DNA of 64,000 bases from Serilophus lunatus (taxonomy: Eukaryota; Chordata; Aves; Passeriformes; Eurylaimidae): assembly GCA_013399895.1 (NCBI GenBank), contig VXBA01001607.1, positions 233,112 through 297,111 of the forward strand. The letters run 5' to 3'. Made by a program: the position numbers and the translations under genes. The notes under the pieces were generated by a model that was not told the origin of the DNA, did not search any database, and was given only the letters and a program-made list of their open reading frames with translations. Positions 24,550 through 34,667 of the stretch are shown here, one piece after another. Position 1 is the first letter of the stretch. Each line of letters opens with the position of its first letter.

Positions 24550-27216
24550 CTAGAAATACAGGCAGAGATCAATGTATGCCTACCACGTTAACAACAGCAG
24601 CATTTTCAAACATAGAAACTTCAGCCCCACTTAAGATTTCAGTTAAACTCGGTATAAAGTCTGGGAGTTCTGCTTTCTTCCTCTGTGTAGAAAGCAGCTT
24701 GTGAAACTGATAAACGTCAGAGCATAATGGAAGAGGCACTTAACCTGACAATCTCCAAAGTATCTACATCTCTCCTGCTACTCTTTCCCTCACCTCTTAC
24801 TGGCCTAAAACTACAAGCATTTTTAGAAAGACATTGCTGTCCTCCAGCAGGAATATGGTTTTAAGTCATCTCTTTCTGACTATCATCACTCATGCTACTC
24901 TAGGTTCAGTATTCTTCTTGCTTTTTTTTCTTAAGATAAATACTGCTTCCCTTTCACATACAGACTTATTTCCAGGAAAAATGCAAAAAAGTACATTACT
25001 TGTCACACAAAGTGAACAATTCCTATTAATTAAGGGCAGGTGCCTCACTGTTAATTTACAAAAATGGCCACAGAAACGTCAACTAAAGTCAGTACTGTAT
25101 TTTGTCAATCTGGCATCCACATGGATGCTTAGCTGATATATGTAACCTAAGAAAAGAGGCGGCACTTAGCCATTTACATACCAAATACTGTTTTAAATGC
25201 CAACAAAACTGAATAGATGCTTTGTTCAACACACCAATCACACAGTTCTTCACAGTCCCCTCCAACAACACTGCTGCAAGAACAGGAGGATCAAAGGCAA
25301 TGGTGTTTTACAAACTCTACTTAATGCCCACAACACAATTCAATTTTGTTGACTTATACAGCAAAGAGATTTCATGTAGAGGTGTTGAAAATAAGCAAAG
25401 TATTTCTGGATATTAACAGGTGAAGTGGCTAAACCCAGGCATTCTACTCACGTGTTGGAAACTGAGGTAAACAGGGGTTGCCATCATCTTGTTTGAGCTG
25501 GATTCGTACTCTGCCTCTGTACTGCAGGTCTCTGTTCCACTCTCTGGGATACATCTTATTTTTCTGTCAGGTAAAACGAGGAGCAATGGAAAACATAACT
25601 GTTTCAGTGGCACTGCTACAGAGCAATTTTGGGAGTGAACTGCTGCAAGGACTGCTCTACTTCCCCAGAGGTCTGGACCACAGGGACACGGGTTTTTGTT
25701 TCATCTCCACAGCCACCAAACCTTGAGGACACCTAGAGACAGCAAGTCACAGGCCACAGCAACTGCTTTTGGACAGTCATGGCCTTCACTCTTGAAACAT
25801 CACAGGTTTCTCAGTGGTACTGGCTGTTTCACAGGGCACTGTCCAACTATTTCTGAAAACCAAAGTGGTTTTGTACAGGGTTTTGGGTACCAGTCACACT
25901 CTCAGATAATGACCTCAGTTCTTAGAAAATTCAAAACAGTGTTTTAAATTAATAATTACTTCAGGAAAAGTTACCTTTCTAGAAATCCAGGCTCACTTGT
26001 TAGGGAAAAAGTAACCAGCAAACTGTTGAAAGAGCCAGCATGTATTGCAGTAAACAACTAACTTTCTCTGCCTAAAACGTCACAGAGGACTATGAAGATT
26101 CCAAACATCAGAATCCTACTCCCATACAACACATTTCATTAAAAACATGTCTTTTAATTAAAAACATGATTATTTTGCAGAGTTGCAGCTTGCAAAATTA
26201 GTCTTTTAGTCTGATATACTTTTAAGCATCCAGGACAGGGTTTTCAGAAGGACAATAAAACAGAAGTAATCTTTTTCTCAGCTTAAAATGACATTGCCTC
26301 AGAGATCTGAGATATTCCTGACCTGCATCAGTTTTCCAGCATTTGCTGCATGATTATGGTCAGTTACCATTCAAAGCAGGCAAAGCTAATTAATAACAAA
26401 ACCTCTCAAATGCAAGTTATTCTGTCTATAAGGAAATACATAGTAGAAGAACAGAGACATATACAAAGTTTGGGGTTTTTTTTGTGTGTGTTTTTTTTTA
26501 ATTACCTCTAATAACACATTGAATCCAACTGCTGCACATACATCTTGGATTTCTGTAGATGTGGGATTTTCAACAGCCTGTTGAAACAATGTGAAACAAT
26601 TAGTTTCAAATGATGACCAAGATATAGAACAATAGTTATCAGTTACCCAATAGAAAAAAACAGGGAGGTAAAGAAAAGGTACTTCAAATAATGATAAAAT
26701 ACTGGAGAAGTCATCTGTCAGTGCTCCTACAGTCTAGAAAACATTAAAAAAAGACATCAGTAAACAGATAAGACAGAACTAATTGTGACAGGGGACAAGT
26801 AAAAGAATTGCCTAGGAAAAGTAATGGAAATTATTTAAAAGTTATTGTGTGTACAAAGATAACAAATGCTGTTAATCAGCAACAGCAAAATTACAGCACA
26901 GACTAAAGATGAAAAAAAACCAGAAAATTTCTAGATCTTTGATGGCAACCTGCATACTCAAGAAAGATTTTAACTTCTATGAGGAAAAAAAACCCAACCC
27001 CAAGCAGTGAGAAAAGCCCTTTATATTCCCAGCATTGCTGTTAAAGCACTGAAATGACAAAAAACCACATTTTCCATCTCTCTAAACACTAGTGCATGGC
27101 AAACCAAAACATAACATTTCCCTGCTACCCACGGAATTACTTTGTCTATAGGTATCCTTCTTCCTTCTGCTATTGTCTTCTTGTTATTCAAATAGGCTGG
27201 ATAAATGCAGATGAAT
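24416..27216 (-). CDS. SRP19: SRP19 (signal recognition particle 19 kDa subunit), exons 2-5
   Basis: SRP19 binds helices 6 and 8 of the SRP RNA and prepares the S domain for SRP54 loading, mostly in the nucleolus; that is family knowledge. The gene-strand order is 27141-27216, 26506-26577, 25452-25563, 24416-24549. Joined, they encode 130 residues plus the last base of an Arg codon. That equals the human protein after its first 14 residues, so only a very short coding exon 1 is missing. Visible blocks are FICIYPAYLNNKKT, EGRRIPIDK, AVENPTSTEIQDVC, YPREWNRDLQYRGRVR and a lysine-rich tail ending GKKGKGKKKK, all characteristic of the family. Splice sites are canonical and every phase joins. Exon 1 and the promoter are probably in the N run at 28181-28430. 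Confidence 0.96.
24550..25451 (-). other. SRP19: SRP19 last intron
   Basis: A 0.9-kb AT-rich intron with a gtgagt donor. Short frames inside it have no recognisable product. Confidence 0.85.
25452..25563 (-). CDS. SRP19: SRP19 coding exon 4
   Basis: Gene-strand acceptor ctgacag and donor gtgagt; 112 bp. It encodes KNKMYPREWNRD, QYRGRVRIQLKQDDG and QFPT, and ends one base into an Arg codon. The RNA-contacting YRGRVR segment is intact. Confidence 0.96.
25564..26505 (-). other. SRP19: SRP19 intron 3
   Basis: A 0.94-kb AT-rich intron; nothing else recognised. Confidence 0.85.
26506..26577 (-). CDS. SRP19: SRP19 coding exon 3
   Basis: Exactly 24 codons between acceptor tttcaacag and donor gtaatt. 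It encodes AVENPTSTEIQDVCAAVGF and NVLLE, as in other vertebrates. Both ends are in codon phase 0. Confidence 0.96.
26578..27140 (-). other. SRP19: SRP19 intron 2
   Basis: A 0.56-kb AT-rich intron with a gtaatt donor; nothing else recognised. Confidence 0.85.
27141..27216 (-). CDS. SRP19: SRP19 coding exon 2
   Basis: Acceptor cttcctag and donor gtaatt; 76 bp. The first base completes the Arg codon that precedes FICIYPAYLNNKKTIAEGRR. This is the start of the SRP19 fold and contains the conserved Tyr-Pro-Ala-Tyr. Confidence 0.96.
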
Positions 27217-28180
27217 CTAGGAAGGGAAAACAGAGAGTTCAAATAAGTGATATCAACTCCTCCATTATTCCTGCGACAATTTCCTAGTAAAACAACAAAC
27301 AAATCTCATGGCTACAACACACAAGTTCCCACAGCATCCAGGAACAGCCATTTATTTTCCCTAGCCCAAAAATCCCATTTTGAATTCTCATGGACACTGC
27401 AGGACAATTGGCTGAAATGCTCCTTGCATGACACTACTTTCTGGGGCACTGTGTGTACAAGGGATGGCAGGACCCACCATAAGGAAAAAAATAGAGGCTG
27501 AAAGGGGATATTTTGACCTATTTCTCACAGCCCTGAAACCTGGCAGGGAACACACCTCATTCCCCAAAAAAGAGTTAAAGAACGTTTCCTGAAAAGGTTT
27601 TGCTGCATTAACACTTCACTAATTTCTGGAAAGAAGGAAGCAGCAGGGGTTTTCTCCTGCTTTCTGTGGGCTTTTTTTTTTTGTTTTTGTTCATACACAG
27701 ATTAGCCCAAATTTGGGAAAGTTTACACAGCCACTGAAAAACTGCTTAGAAACTTCCTAAAGATTTAAAACTATCAAATACACAGAGGGGATCAGAGTGA
27801 CGGCACCTTAATTACATTAATTAGACAATTAAAATAAACCAACTAGCTGAGGCCAAGGAGAGGTGGAAGAACGTCTGCATTTACTTGAATAAGGAGCTAA
27901 GAGAACATAAGCAAATGCAAGTAAATCACTTGGAGCAGATCGACGCTGTTAGCTGGAAAACGACAGGAATGCTGCTGCCTCCCGGGAAACGTTCCTTGCT
28001 CCCTCTAAACTCAGCCGAAACCATCTCGGCCCTTGCTGTTTTCCCACTGACATTCCCCCACTATTTGCTCCTTGAGAGCCCATCGGCTCTTAACTCCTTC
28101 CGGGTTCTGCACGGGAACTTCAACCTCCACGGGCAGAGGCCCTGGAAGACCCCAAAGCTGCGCTGAGGAGCCGCAGCCCC
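27217..28180 (-). other. SRP19: SRP19 intron 1 (partial)
   Basis: The sequence becomes GC-rich from about 27,940 toward the gap, as near a promoter. I searched its reverse complement for a short exon ending in an Arg half-codon plus GT and found none, so exon 1 is not in the visible part. Confidence 0.65.
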
Positions 28181-28430
28181 NNNNNNNNNNNNNNNNNNNN
28201 NNNNNNNNNNNNNNNNNNNNNNNNNNNNNNNNNNNNNNNNNNNNNNNNNNNNNNNNNNNNNNNNNNNNNNNNNNNNNNNNNNNNNNNNNNNNNNNNNNNN
28301 NNNNNNNNNNNNNNNNNNNNNNNNNNNNNNNNNNNNNNNNNNNNNNNNNNNNNNNNNNNNNNNNNNNNNNNNNNNNNNNNNNNNNNNNNNNNNNNNNNNN
28401 NNNNNNNNNNNNNNNNNNNNNNNNNNNNNN
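28181..28430. other. Assembly gap of 250 N
   Basis: An unsequenced run. Both flanks are GC- and CpG-richer than the surroundings. Its position between SRP19 exon 2 and the intergenic repeats makes it the likely home of the SRP19 promoter and first exon. The true length may differ from 250. Confidence 0.95.
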
Positions 28431-28514
28431 TGGCGGGCTGGAGCACGAGTCCAGTGGATGGCGAGGGGTGGCAGGGAAAGCGGTGGGAGGCTATTATCCG
28501 GCCGAGAGCCGCAG

Positions 28515-28690
28515 TATGAACAAGACTGGAAAAGGCCTTTGAGTCCATCGAATCCAACCCATCACCCAACAACCCCCCCGTGTAATCCATGGCGCCGAGT
28601 GCCTCGTCTGGTCTTCTCTTAAACACCTCCTGGGACGGTGACTCCACCGCTTCCCCGGGAAGCCTACTCCAATTCCATTCCTGTTCCCTT
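28515..28690 (-). repeat. CR1 LINE fragment beside the gap
   Basis: 'actggaaaaggcctttgagt', 'ccatcgaatccaaccc', 'acacctcctgggacggtgac', 'tccaccgcttccccgggaag' and 'cctactccaattcc' match the reverse complement of a bird CR1 subfamily end. This copy keeps several CpGs, unusual for CR1 sequence. Confidence 0.8.
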
Positions 28691-28694
28691 CATT

Positions 28695-28893
28695 CTCAGC
28701 GCTCCAAGCGGTGTTTGAGTCAAGGAATGACCCGTTGAATCTAATCTTTTAAGAAGAAATGCTAAGAAGTATTTTTTTTTTGTATTACCGCAGCCTCTCG
28801 TAAGATTAAATGAAAAAAACACAAAAAACAAACCAAGCAAAAAACCCCCTCAACTTAAAAACAGGCTGAAACTCAATGAAACAATTAAGTTGC
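28695..28893 (+). repeat. Diverged duplicate, copy A
   Basis: This stretch resembles 31150-31303. Shared blocks are 'gtgttgaa/gtgtttga'-type sequence, 'taatctttta', 'gaaatgctaagaa', a 'tta-cgcag/ctacag' block, 'attaaa' and 'aggctgaaactcaatgaa'. Copy A has an extra A/C-rich run (28819-28860). Family unknown. It sits between two CR1 pieces. Confidence 0.55.
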
Positions 28894-29722
28894 CAATGCC
28901 GGGTCCAGTCCCGTGTCACACCCTCGTTAACAATCTGGACGAAGGGGCAGGTGCACCCACCAAACTGGGAGGATGCACCAGAAGGTCCTGCTGCCATCCA
29001 GGGAGACCTGGGCAGGCTGGAGGAAGGGGCTGACAGGATCCTCATGCAGTTCAACAGCAAAATCCCACATTTGGAGAGGAACAGTCCCAGGCAATAGGAC
29101 AGGCTGGGAGCTGCCCAGCTGGGAAGCAGCTTGTTCTGGTGGGCACCAAGTTGAACGTGAGCCAGCAAAGTGCTCCACAGGTAACTGGGCTGCATTATAA
29201 GTGTTGCCAACAAGTCAAGGGGGGCTGATCCTGCCTCTCAGCACTGCTGAGGCCACACTGGGAGTGCTGGTCCAGCACTGGGCTCCCCAGGACAAAACAC
29301 ACACGGACACAATGGAGAGATGCCAGTGAATGGCCAGCAACACGGTGAGGGGACTGGAGCAGCTCATCCCGGAGGAGAGAAGGGTCAGCGGGATCTCACC
29401 AATGTATATAAACACCTGAAGGGAGGCTGCAAATAGGACAGAGCCAGGCTCCTTCCAGTGGTGCCCAGGGAGGCAGAGGCAATGGGCACACACTGAATCA
29501 CGGGAGGTTCCTCCTGGACATAAACTCCTTTTCCCTGTGAGGGTGACCAAGCACTGGCACAGGTTACCCAAGGGAGGCAATAGGCCTTCACCCTTGAAAA
29601 CACTGAAAAGCTGTTTAGAGCATGTTCCTGCACATCCAGCTCTGGGTAGCTCTGCCTGGACAGGTGGTTGGGCTAGATGAGATCCAGAGGTGCCTGCCAG
29701 CCTCAGTCACTCTATGACTTTC
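28894..29722 (+). repeat. CR1 LINE 3' region, about 0.8 kb
   Basis: The longest CR1 in the window, in plus orientation. Diagnostic blocks are 'ggcaggctggaggaaggggc', 'gtgaggggactggagcagct', 'ggaggagagaagggtcagcg', 'gggatctcaccaatgtatat', 'aacacctgaagggaggctgc', 'ggttgggctagatgagatcc' and a final 'cactctatgac'. The short frames in it are decayed; there is no intact reverse transcriptase. Confidence 0.92.
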
Positions 29723-31149
29723 ACAGGGCAGGTATTGTGCACTGTTGCACTCACCAGCTAAACTTCACGCAGCAGCTGTCCAGAACAAAGAACTGAAGGT
29801 ATCTATTCAGTATATATCCATGTCGTTTGTTGGGATTTTTCTGTTTTTGCTCCACCAATACGTGCAGCTCCCTGGAATGAAACACTGAAGAGGAGGGTGC
29901 TGAGACCCATTGCAAAACGGTGGTATTCCCAGGGAAGAACTACCAGTACTGTTCATAAAAGCTTGGAAGAGTAAGAGTTATGGAGAAGCTTCAGAAAGAA
30001 TCAAGGTGGCATTTAGGCCCCGATAAAGAAGTTATTTGTCTGTTCAGCCTTTTGAATGATGAGCAGTTTTGTTGCCTTCTGCCTTTGCACTCATTATGTC
30101 AGAAGTGAACACACTATACAAAGTACTACAGGAAACATGAACAGTACAACTGCGTTGGCTCAGCAGCCGCAGCTTTTGAAAGTATGACTGCAGCTGTCTG
30201 GGACCAAGTCAGTGACTGGCAGAACCTCACAAACGTGACTCAACAAGCTCCTCAGCTCAAAAAAATGTGACTTAAATGGGGTTTGTCAGTTATGAAGGAA
30301 GTTTTTGTTGCAATAGTTCTCCAGTGCTATACACAGATTTTTGGAGGGTTAGATCCAGATTGCTATCAAACTGGCTGATACAGAGTCAAGTGTAGCTTTT
30401 TAAGAGGTAATCTATTACAAATAACTACTTAAGGTATTTTTTGTTGCTTAGCAACAAACTGTTCCCATCTTCTTAACAATAGCTTGGTAATGGATTTCCT
30501 GTGGTTTTCTTTTAAATCTCCACCGCATGCGGCGCTTGATCTCCTGTTAAACGACTTTTTACTGATACTTTCATTTACCTCCTAAAAAGTGTCAGTGCTG
30601 CCATTTCCGTGGTCGTCCTGTTGCCCAGGTTGTCACTGCTGTTGTCACCTGCATTCAGCAAGACAGAGGTGGGCTGTTGGGGAGGGAAGGAGGGAGGTGG
30701 GCAGGTTGGCAGCCTTTGTAGCCTTGGCCTACAAGCATTTCACCTCTGTGCTCCCTGCGCGGCAATGGGATCCCACAGTGGTGATGAGGATGTGCTTCCC
30801 AAACAGCGACCTATGGTCCCTGTGACTGGGGAGAAGGTGGTCCTAAAGGCAAAACAAAACAAAACGCTTCAATAACTGTTTATGGCATTTAATCCTCCCT
30901 GACCATGCTGACAATGTCAGCTGCGGATGAACCAGATCTGGTTACATTTGTTGTGTCTCTGGTCAGGCACGTGACGTGCAGGGCCCTTTAATGACCTGAT
31001 CATTACAGGAAACGTGGTCATCATAAACCCTGTTACAAGTCAAGGTTATTGCCATTTGGGTTTGTCAAATAATACGCATTGCCCTTTCCTTCTGGGACAT
31101 GTAGTTTCGAATCCACCAGGAGGGTATAGACATAAATCTCCTACTGAAG
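29723..31149. other. Intergenic DNA, nothing recognised
   Basis: Moderately AT-rich. Frames at 30589-30875 overlap in two phases and look fortuitous. No RNA gene or repeat was identified. Confidence 0.55.
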
Positions 31150-31303
31150 GACAGAGCTCTAGCAGTGTTTGAATAAAAGAACACTCCATGTAACATAATC
31201 TTTTAGAAAGAAATGCTAAGAAATATTTATTTGGCATTGCTACAGTTTCTTATATAATTAAAGGAAAAGTAGGCTAAAACTTAATGAAAAAAATATTAAA
31301 ATT
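31150..31303 (+). repeat. Diverged duplicate, copy B
   Basis: Partner of 28695-28893 in the same orientation. Sites that are CpG in copy A are mostly TpG, CpA or otherwise changed here (for example 'taccgcag' versus 'ctacag'). Confidence 0.55.
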
Positions 31304-32479
31304 TACTTCTTCATATTTGTTTTATCCTCCCTAAGATTTCTGTAATGTTTTTAGTTTCTCAGTTAGCTTGTATATCAACTTCTGGTGCATTACCTTGAGC
31401 AACGCTGCCTTGACAGCATATTTAAGGCAGTGCTCACAGCTGCAGTTTATGAGTGCCACGGTACCACTGTTGCATATCAAGATTGCTCTCAGTCAGTCCA
31501 CATAATCCAGGATACTGAGGAAGGTTTTGTGTGTTTATTTAATGTTGCTTTACCTGACAGTTGCATGTTGGTTTTTTTTTTTTCTTTGAATTCATAAAGC
31601 TTTTTAATATCAATATACTGGATAAATGGCTCATCTTTTAAAACAATACTCAAACTTACTTCTTACACAAGATACATAGCCTGTATCAGTATTTGTGGGG
31701 AAGACAAAATTATTTTCCACATATGTTTCAGATGGAAGAGTAATTAGAAATTGTCATAAATGGAGTTTATGCAAGTACAGACTTGGTCATATGGTATGCA
31801 TGACTGACCACTCTGAAGATGCTATTATTACACACCAATCTCCTTCACAGGTGGTAAAATGCACCATATCTTCACACCAGCATGCCAAATATGAAGCACT
31901 GGGTACAGGCATGTCAAGTTTAATCCCCCTCATCACTGAAAAATGACTTCTCTGAGTATATGGCATCCGTTCACCCAATTTTTTCTAGTGCCATAAGAAA
32001 TAAATTTCAAAGTTGTATTCTGCATATTTCCAGCCTGAGGAATTCAGAGACAGAAGTAGGTCACAAAGCATTCCAGCTCAGGCACGTTGTAGCTGCATGT
32101 GCTTCATGAATATCTGCTGTCCCTGACTTCAGAAATGGAATGGTGCAGCACTGAAAACCTGACAGCTTTTAAACACGTTAAAGCAGTATGAGGAGAAGGG
32201 ATAATTGCTGGTGATGACAGGACTCCCACACATCTGCAGCAAAATGTCACGATCAGAAATAATGCCTTTGGTGAGTAGCAGGGATACTGGTCTTGGAAAG
32301 CTGTGTATAATTGGTGAGATTGTTCCATCTGCTGTAACTGCAGCAGAAGGGGAAGTGGCAGGGAATGAGCACTGCACTACAGGCATATCAAGAAGAGAAT
32401 TCTCTCACTGTGCAGTGTCATCAGCAAGTCAGGTGTCCTTATTCAGGCTCTATTTTTACTGTTAATGGTGTTTGCGGAA
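31304..32479. other. Intergenic DNA, nothing recognised
   Basis: Short frames open on both strands at 32129-32465 cover the same bases and show no family. No repeat was recognised. Confidence 0.55.
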
Positions 32480-32487
32480 GAAAAGTA

Positions 32488-32590
32488 ACCAAAAAAACAA
32501 GCCAACAAAAACAACCACCAATACAAACAAACAAACAACTCCCCACAAAACCCCCAAACCCCCACAAAAACCCACCCCCACACAACATAA
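32488..32590 (+). repeat. A/C-only low-complexity tract
   Basis: About 100 bases are almost free of G and T on the plus strand. They include (CAAA)n units and runs such as 'cccccaaacccccac'. Frames through it are low-complexity artefacts. Confidence 0.85.
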
Positions 32591-33297
32591 GAGCCCTATA
32601 CAATTACCAAATAGAAGAAATTCAAAGTGGTTGGGACACAGGTTGCTGCAATTCACCTGGGGTTAAATGCAGATTCCCTAACTGGAAGTGGGAGACCCAG
32701 AAAATTGAGGTGGTTTGAGTTGACACAGTTCCTGTGTTTTACTTCAAGTGTCACGTACAGATATATTTATTCAAACCTAGCTTACACGTTCAGTTTTCTC
32801 TCACCCAAGTCTACACTGTACAGTCTAAACATCCTAGAAATACCTATATAATAACTGGACTAGTGAAGTCATTTAGGAGGGGGCATATTTTCAGCTAGGC
32901 TGTGGAACGAAGAAAGGGGATGTAAATGGAAATCTTTCTTTGTTCAATGGTCTTGGGAAGGAAGGGGGAAAAATGAGAAGGATTTTTCCCACAATCTTTA
33001 TAAACGAGGGTTCCAAAAAGGTATTTTTAAAATATAAGGGCTGAGAAAAAAGCCAACTTTTAATATGGGAAAATATTTCACGAAATATGACTCAAGTTTG
33101 AAGTAACACACAGGTGTGAACTAGGTCTGTCCAACAGTGAACTTTCAACAGCATAGAGAGGAAATAATGCGGTTCATTTACTTTCATAAAGTTGGTATTT
33201 ACTTACCTTGAGACTTCAATGTGCAGAATTAACCATACCATTTTTGGCATAGACCGCTTTTAAAAGACTGTATACACTGTCTCCCCAAAGCAAATTG
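32591..33297. other. Intergenic DNA, nothing recognised
   Basis: AT-rich sequence with no gene or repeat identified. Confidence 0.55.
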
Positions 33298-33380
33298 TAT
33301 CCCTGCCCATGGCAGGGGGGTTGGAACTATATGATTTTTTTTCTATCTACCCAAGCCATTCTATGGTTCTATGATTTTAA
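33298..33380 (+). repeat. CR1 LINE 3' end
   Basis: 'tatccctgcccatggcaggg', 'gggttggaact' and the terminal 'ccattctatggttctatgat' form the CR1 3' terminus in plus orientation. It is the same subfamily end as at 2576-2652. Confidence 0.88.
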
Positions 33381-34131
33381 ATCAATACTCTGCCTTTCAG
33401 CTGTAACAATCCAAAATCTTGTCTTCTACATAAATGTTTTCAGAAGAGGCACTACCTCAGGTCCATCCTACAAAGATCATCAACATGGTATTCTCTGTGA
33501 ATCAGCAGAAGCATCATTTTTTGTTTGTTTGTTTTGTTTTGCCTATAACCAATGTCAAAAGTGTTTTTTTAAGACATGTGGGATGTTCTAAAGCCACTTT
33601 AGGTTTACATGTTTCAATCCATGTAAGAGCTGCACATCAAGGGCAGCTGAAAAGTGCCCTTGAAACAGTCACCCTGACTTGCATAGTGTTTAGAGCCAGA
33701 AGTCTTTTGGTTTATGTCACCTAGACTCAAGCCCTGACGTGCATGAATGAATGTAGAAAGTACAGCAGACAACATGTACAGTGAGATACTGGGGGGAATA
33801 TTGGGCACCACATTGCCAAGACTCTATACAAACCCCATTAGCTGGCAACAGAAGTGGATAAGTGGAAAAATATGGATTTCTACTCAGCTCTCATTCCTTC
33901 TAATTGCAAAGACTACCTCTGAAGAACAGACCTCACTTCTACACCCATTCTGTCTGTTTAGCCTTGTAAAGCAGCATGACAGCTGTGTAAAGGTACAGCT
34001 GTGTACACTCAGCTTCCAGGATCAAAAGGAACCATCAGTCATCTGTGTGTGACATCGTAATACAGTGTTTGCACTGAGTTCATAGCTTTCACTTAAGCTA
34101 GATTTCCACTTCTAAGAATTACAAAAGATTT
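33381..34131. other. Intergenic DNA, nothing recognised
   Basis: Short frames at 33434-33724 and 33747-34052 have no recognisable product. Confidence 0.5.
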
Positions 34132-34667
34132 AAGCCCTGGTTTTGGCTGGGATACAACTGTATCTTCCTAGTAGCTTGTATAGTGCTGTATTTTGGATGT
34201 AGTGTGAGAATGTTGATAATGCACTGATGTTTTAGTTGTTGCTGAGGTGCTGCCTATACTAAGTCATGGGCTTCTCAAGTTTCTCATGCCCTGCCAGGAA
34301 GAGGCAGAGGGACAGAAGATGTTGTGAAGGGACTGAGCCTGGACAGCTGAGTGAAACTGGCCAAAGGAATATTCCAGGCCATATGGCATCAAGCTCAGCA
34401 TATCAAGGGGTGGAAAAGATGTCTGGAGACTAATGCTTAGGGATTGTTCTAGGAATCACGCAGCAGTTGGTGAGCAATTGTATTGTGCATCACTTGTTCT
34501 GTGTATTCTGTATCATCACCTTCTTCCTTTACTGTCTTACTAAATGATCTTTATCTAAACCCTTGAGTTTCTCACTTTTATTCTTTTCATGGTCTCTTCC
34601 TTCCCACTGTCGGGGAGCAAGGAAGTGGCTGGGTACTGCTTAGTTGCTGACTCTGGTTGCAATGACA
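34132..34667 (+). mobile_element. Solo ERVL-like LTR
   Basis: Same family and orientation as 23281-23853, with shared blocks 'ccctggttttggctgggata', 'agtgctgtattttggatg', 'actgatgttttagttgttgc', 'ctaagtcatgggcttctcaa', 'ggtgagcaattgtattgtgc' and 'gcttagttgctgact'. No internal retroviral sequence is attached on either side. The two LTRs differ at many positions by eye, so they look like separate insertions rather than one provirus. Confidence 0.82.

Noticed and set aside
28072..28647. Open frames of 156 and 175 codons on both strands
   Set aside because: Most of each frame is the N run, translated as X; there is no sequence evidence.
28876..29633. Open frames up to 135 codons on both strands
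   Set aside because: They lie inside a decayed, 5'-truncated CR1 3' region, which is non-coding there.
32129..32465. Frames of about 85 codons on both strands over the same bases
   Set aside because: Mutual shadows with no recognisable product or splice context.
22396..34667. One full provirus bounded by the two LTRs
   Set aside because: The DNA between them contains SRP19 exons and CR1 pieces, and the LTRs are visibly diverged.
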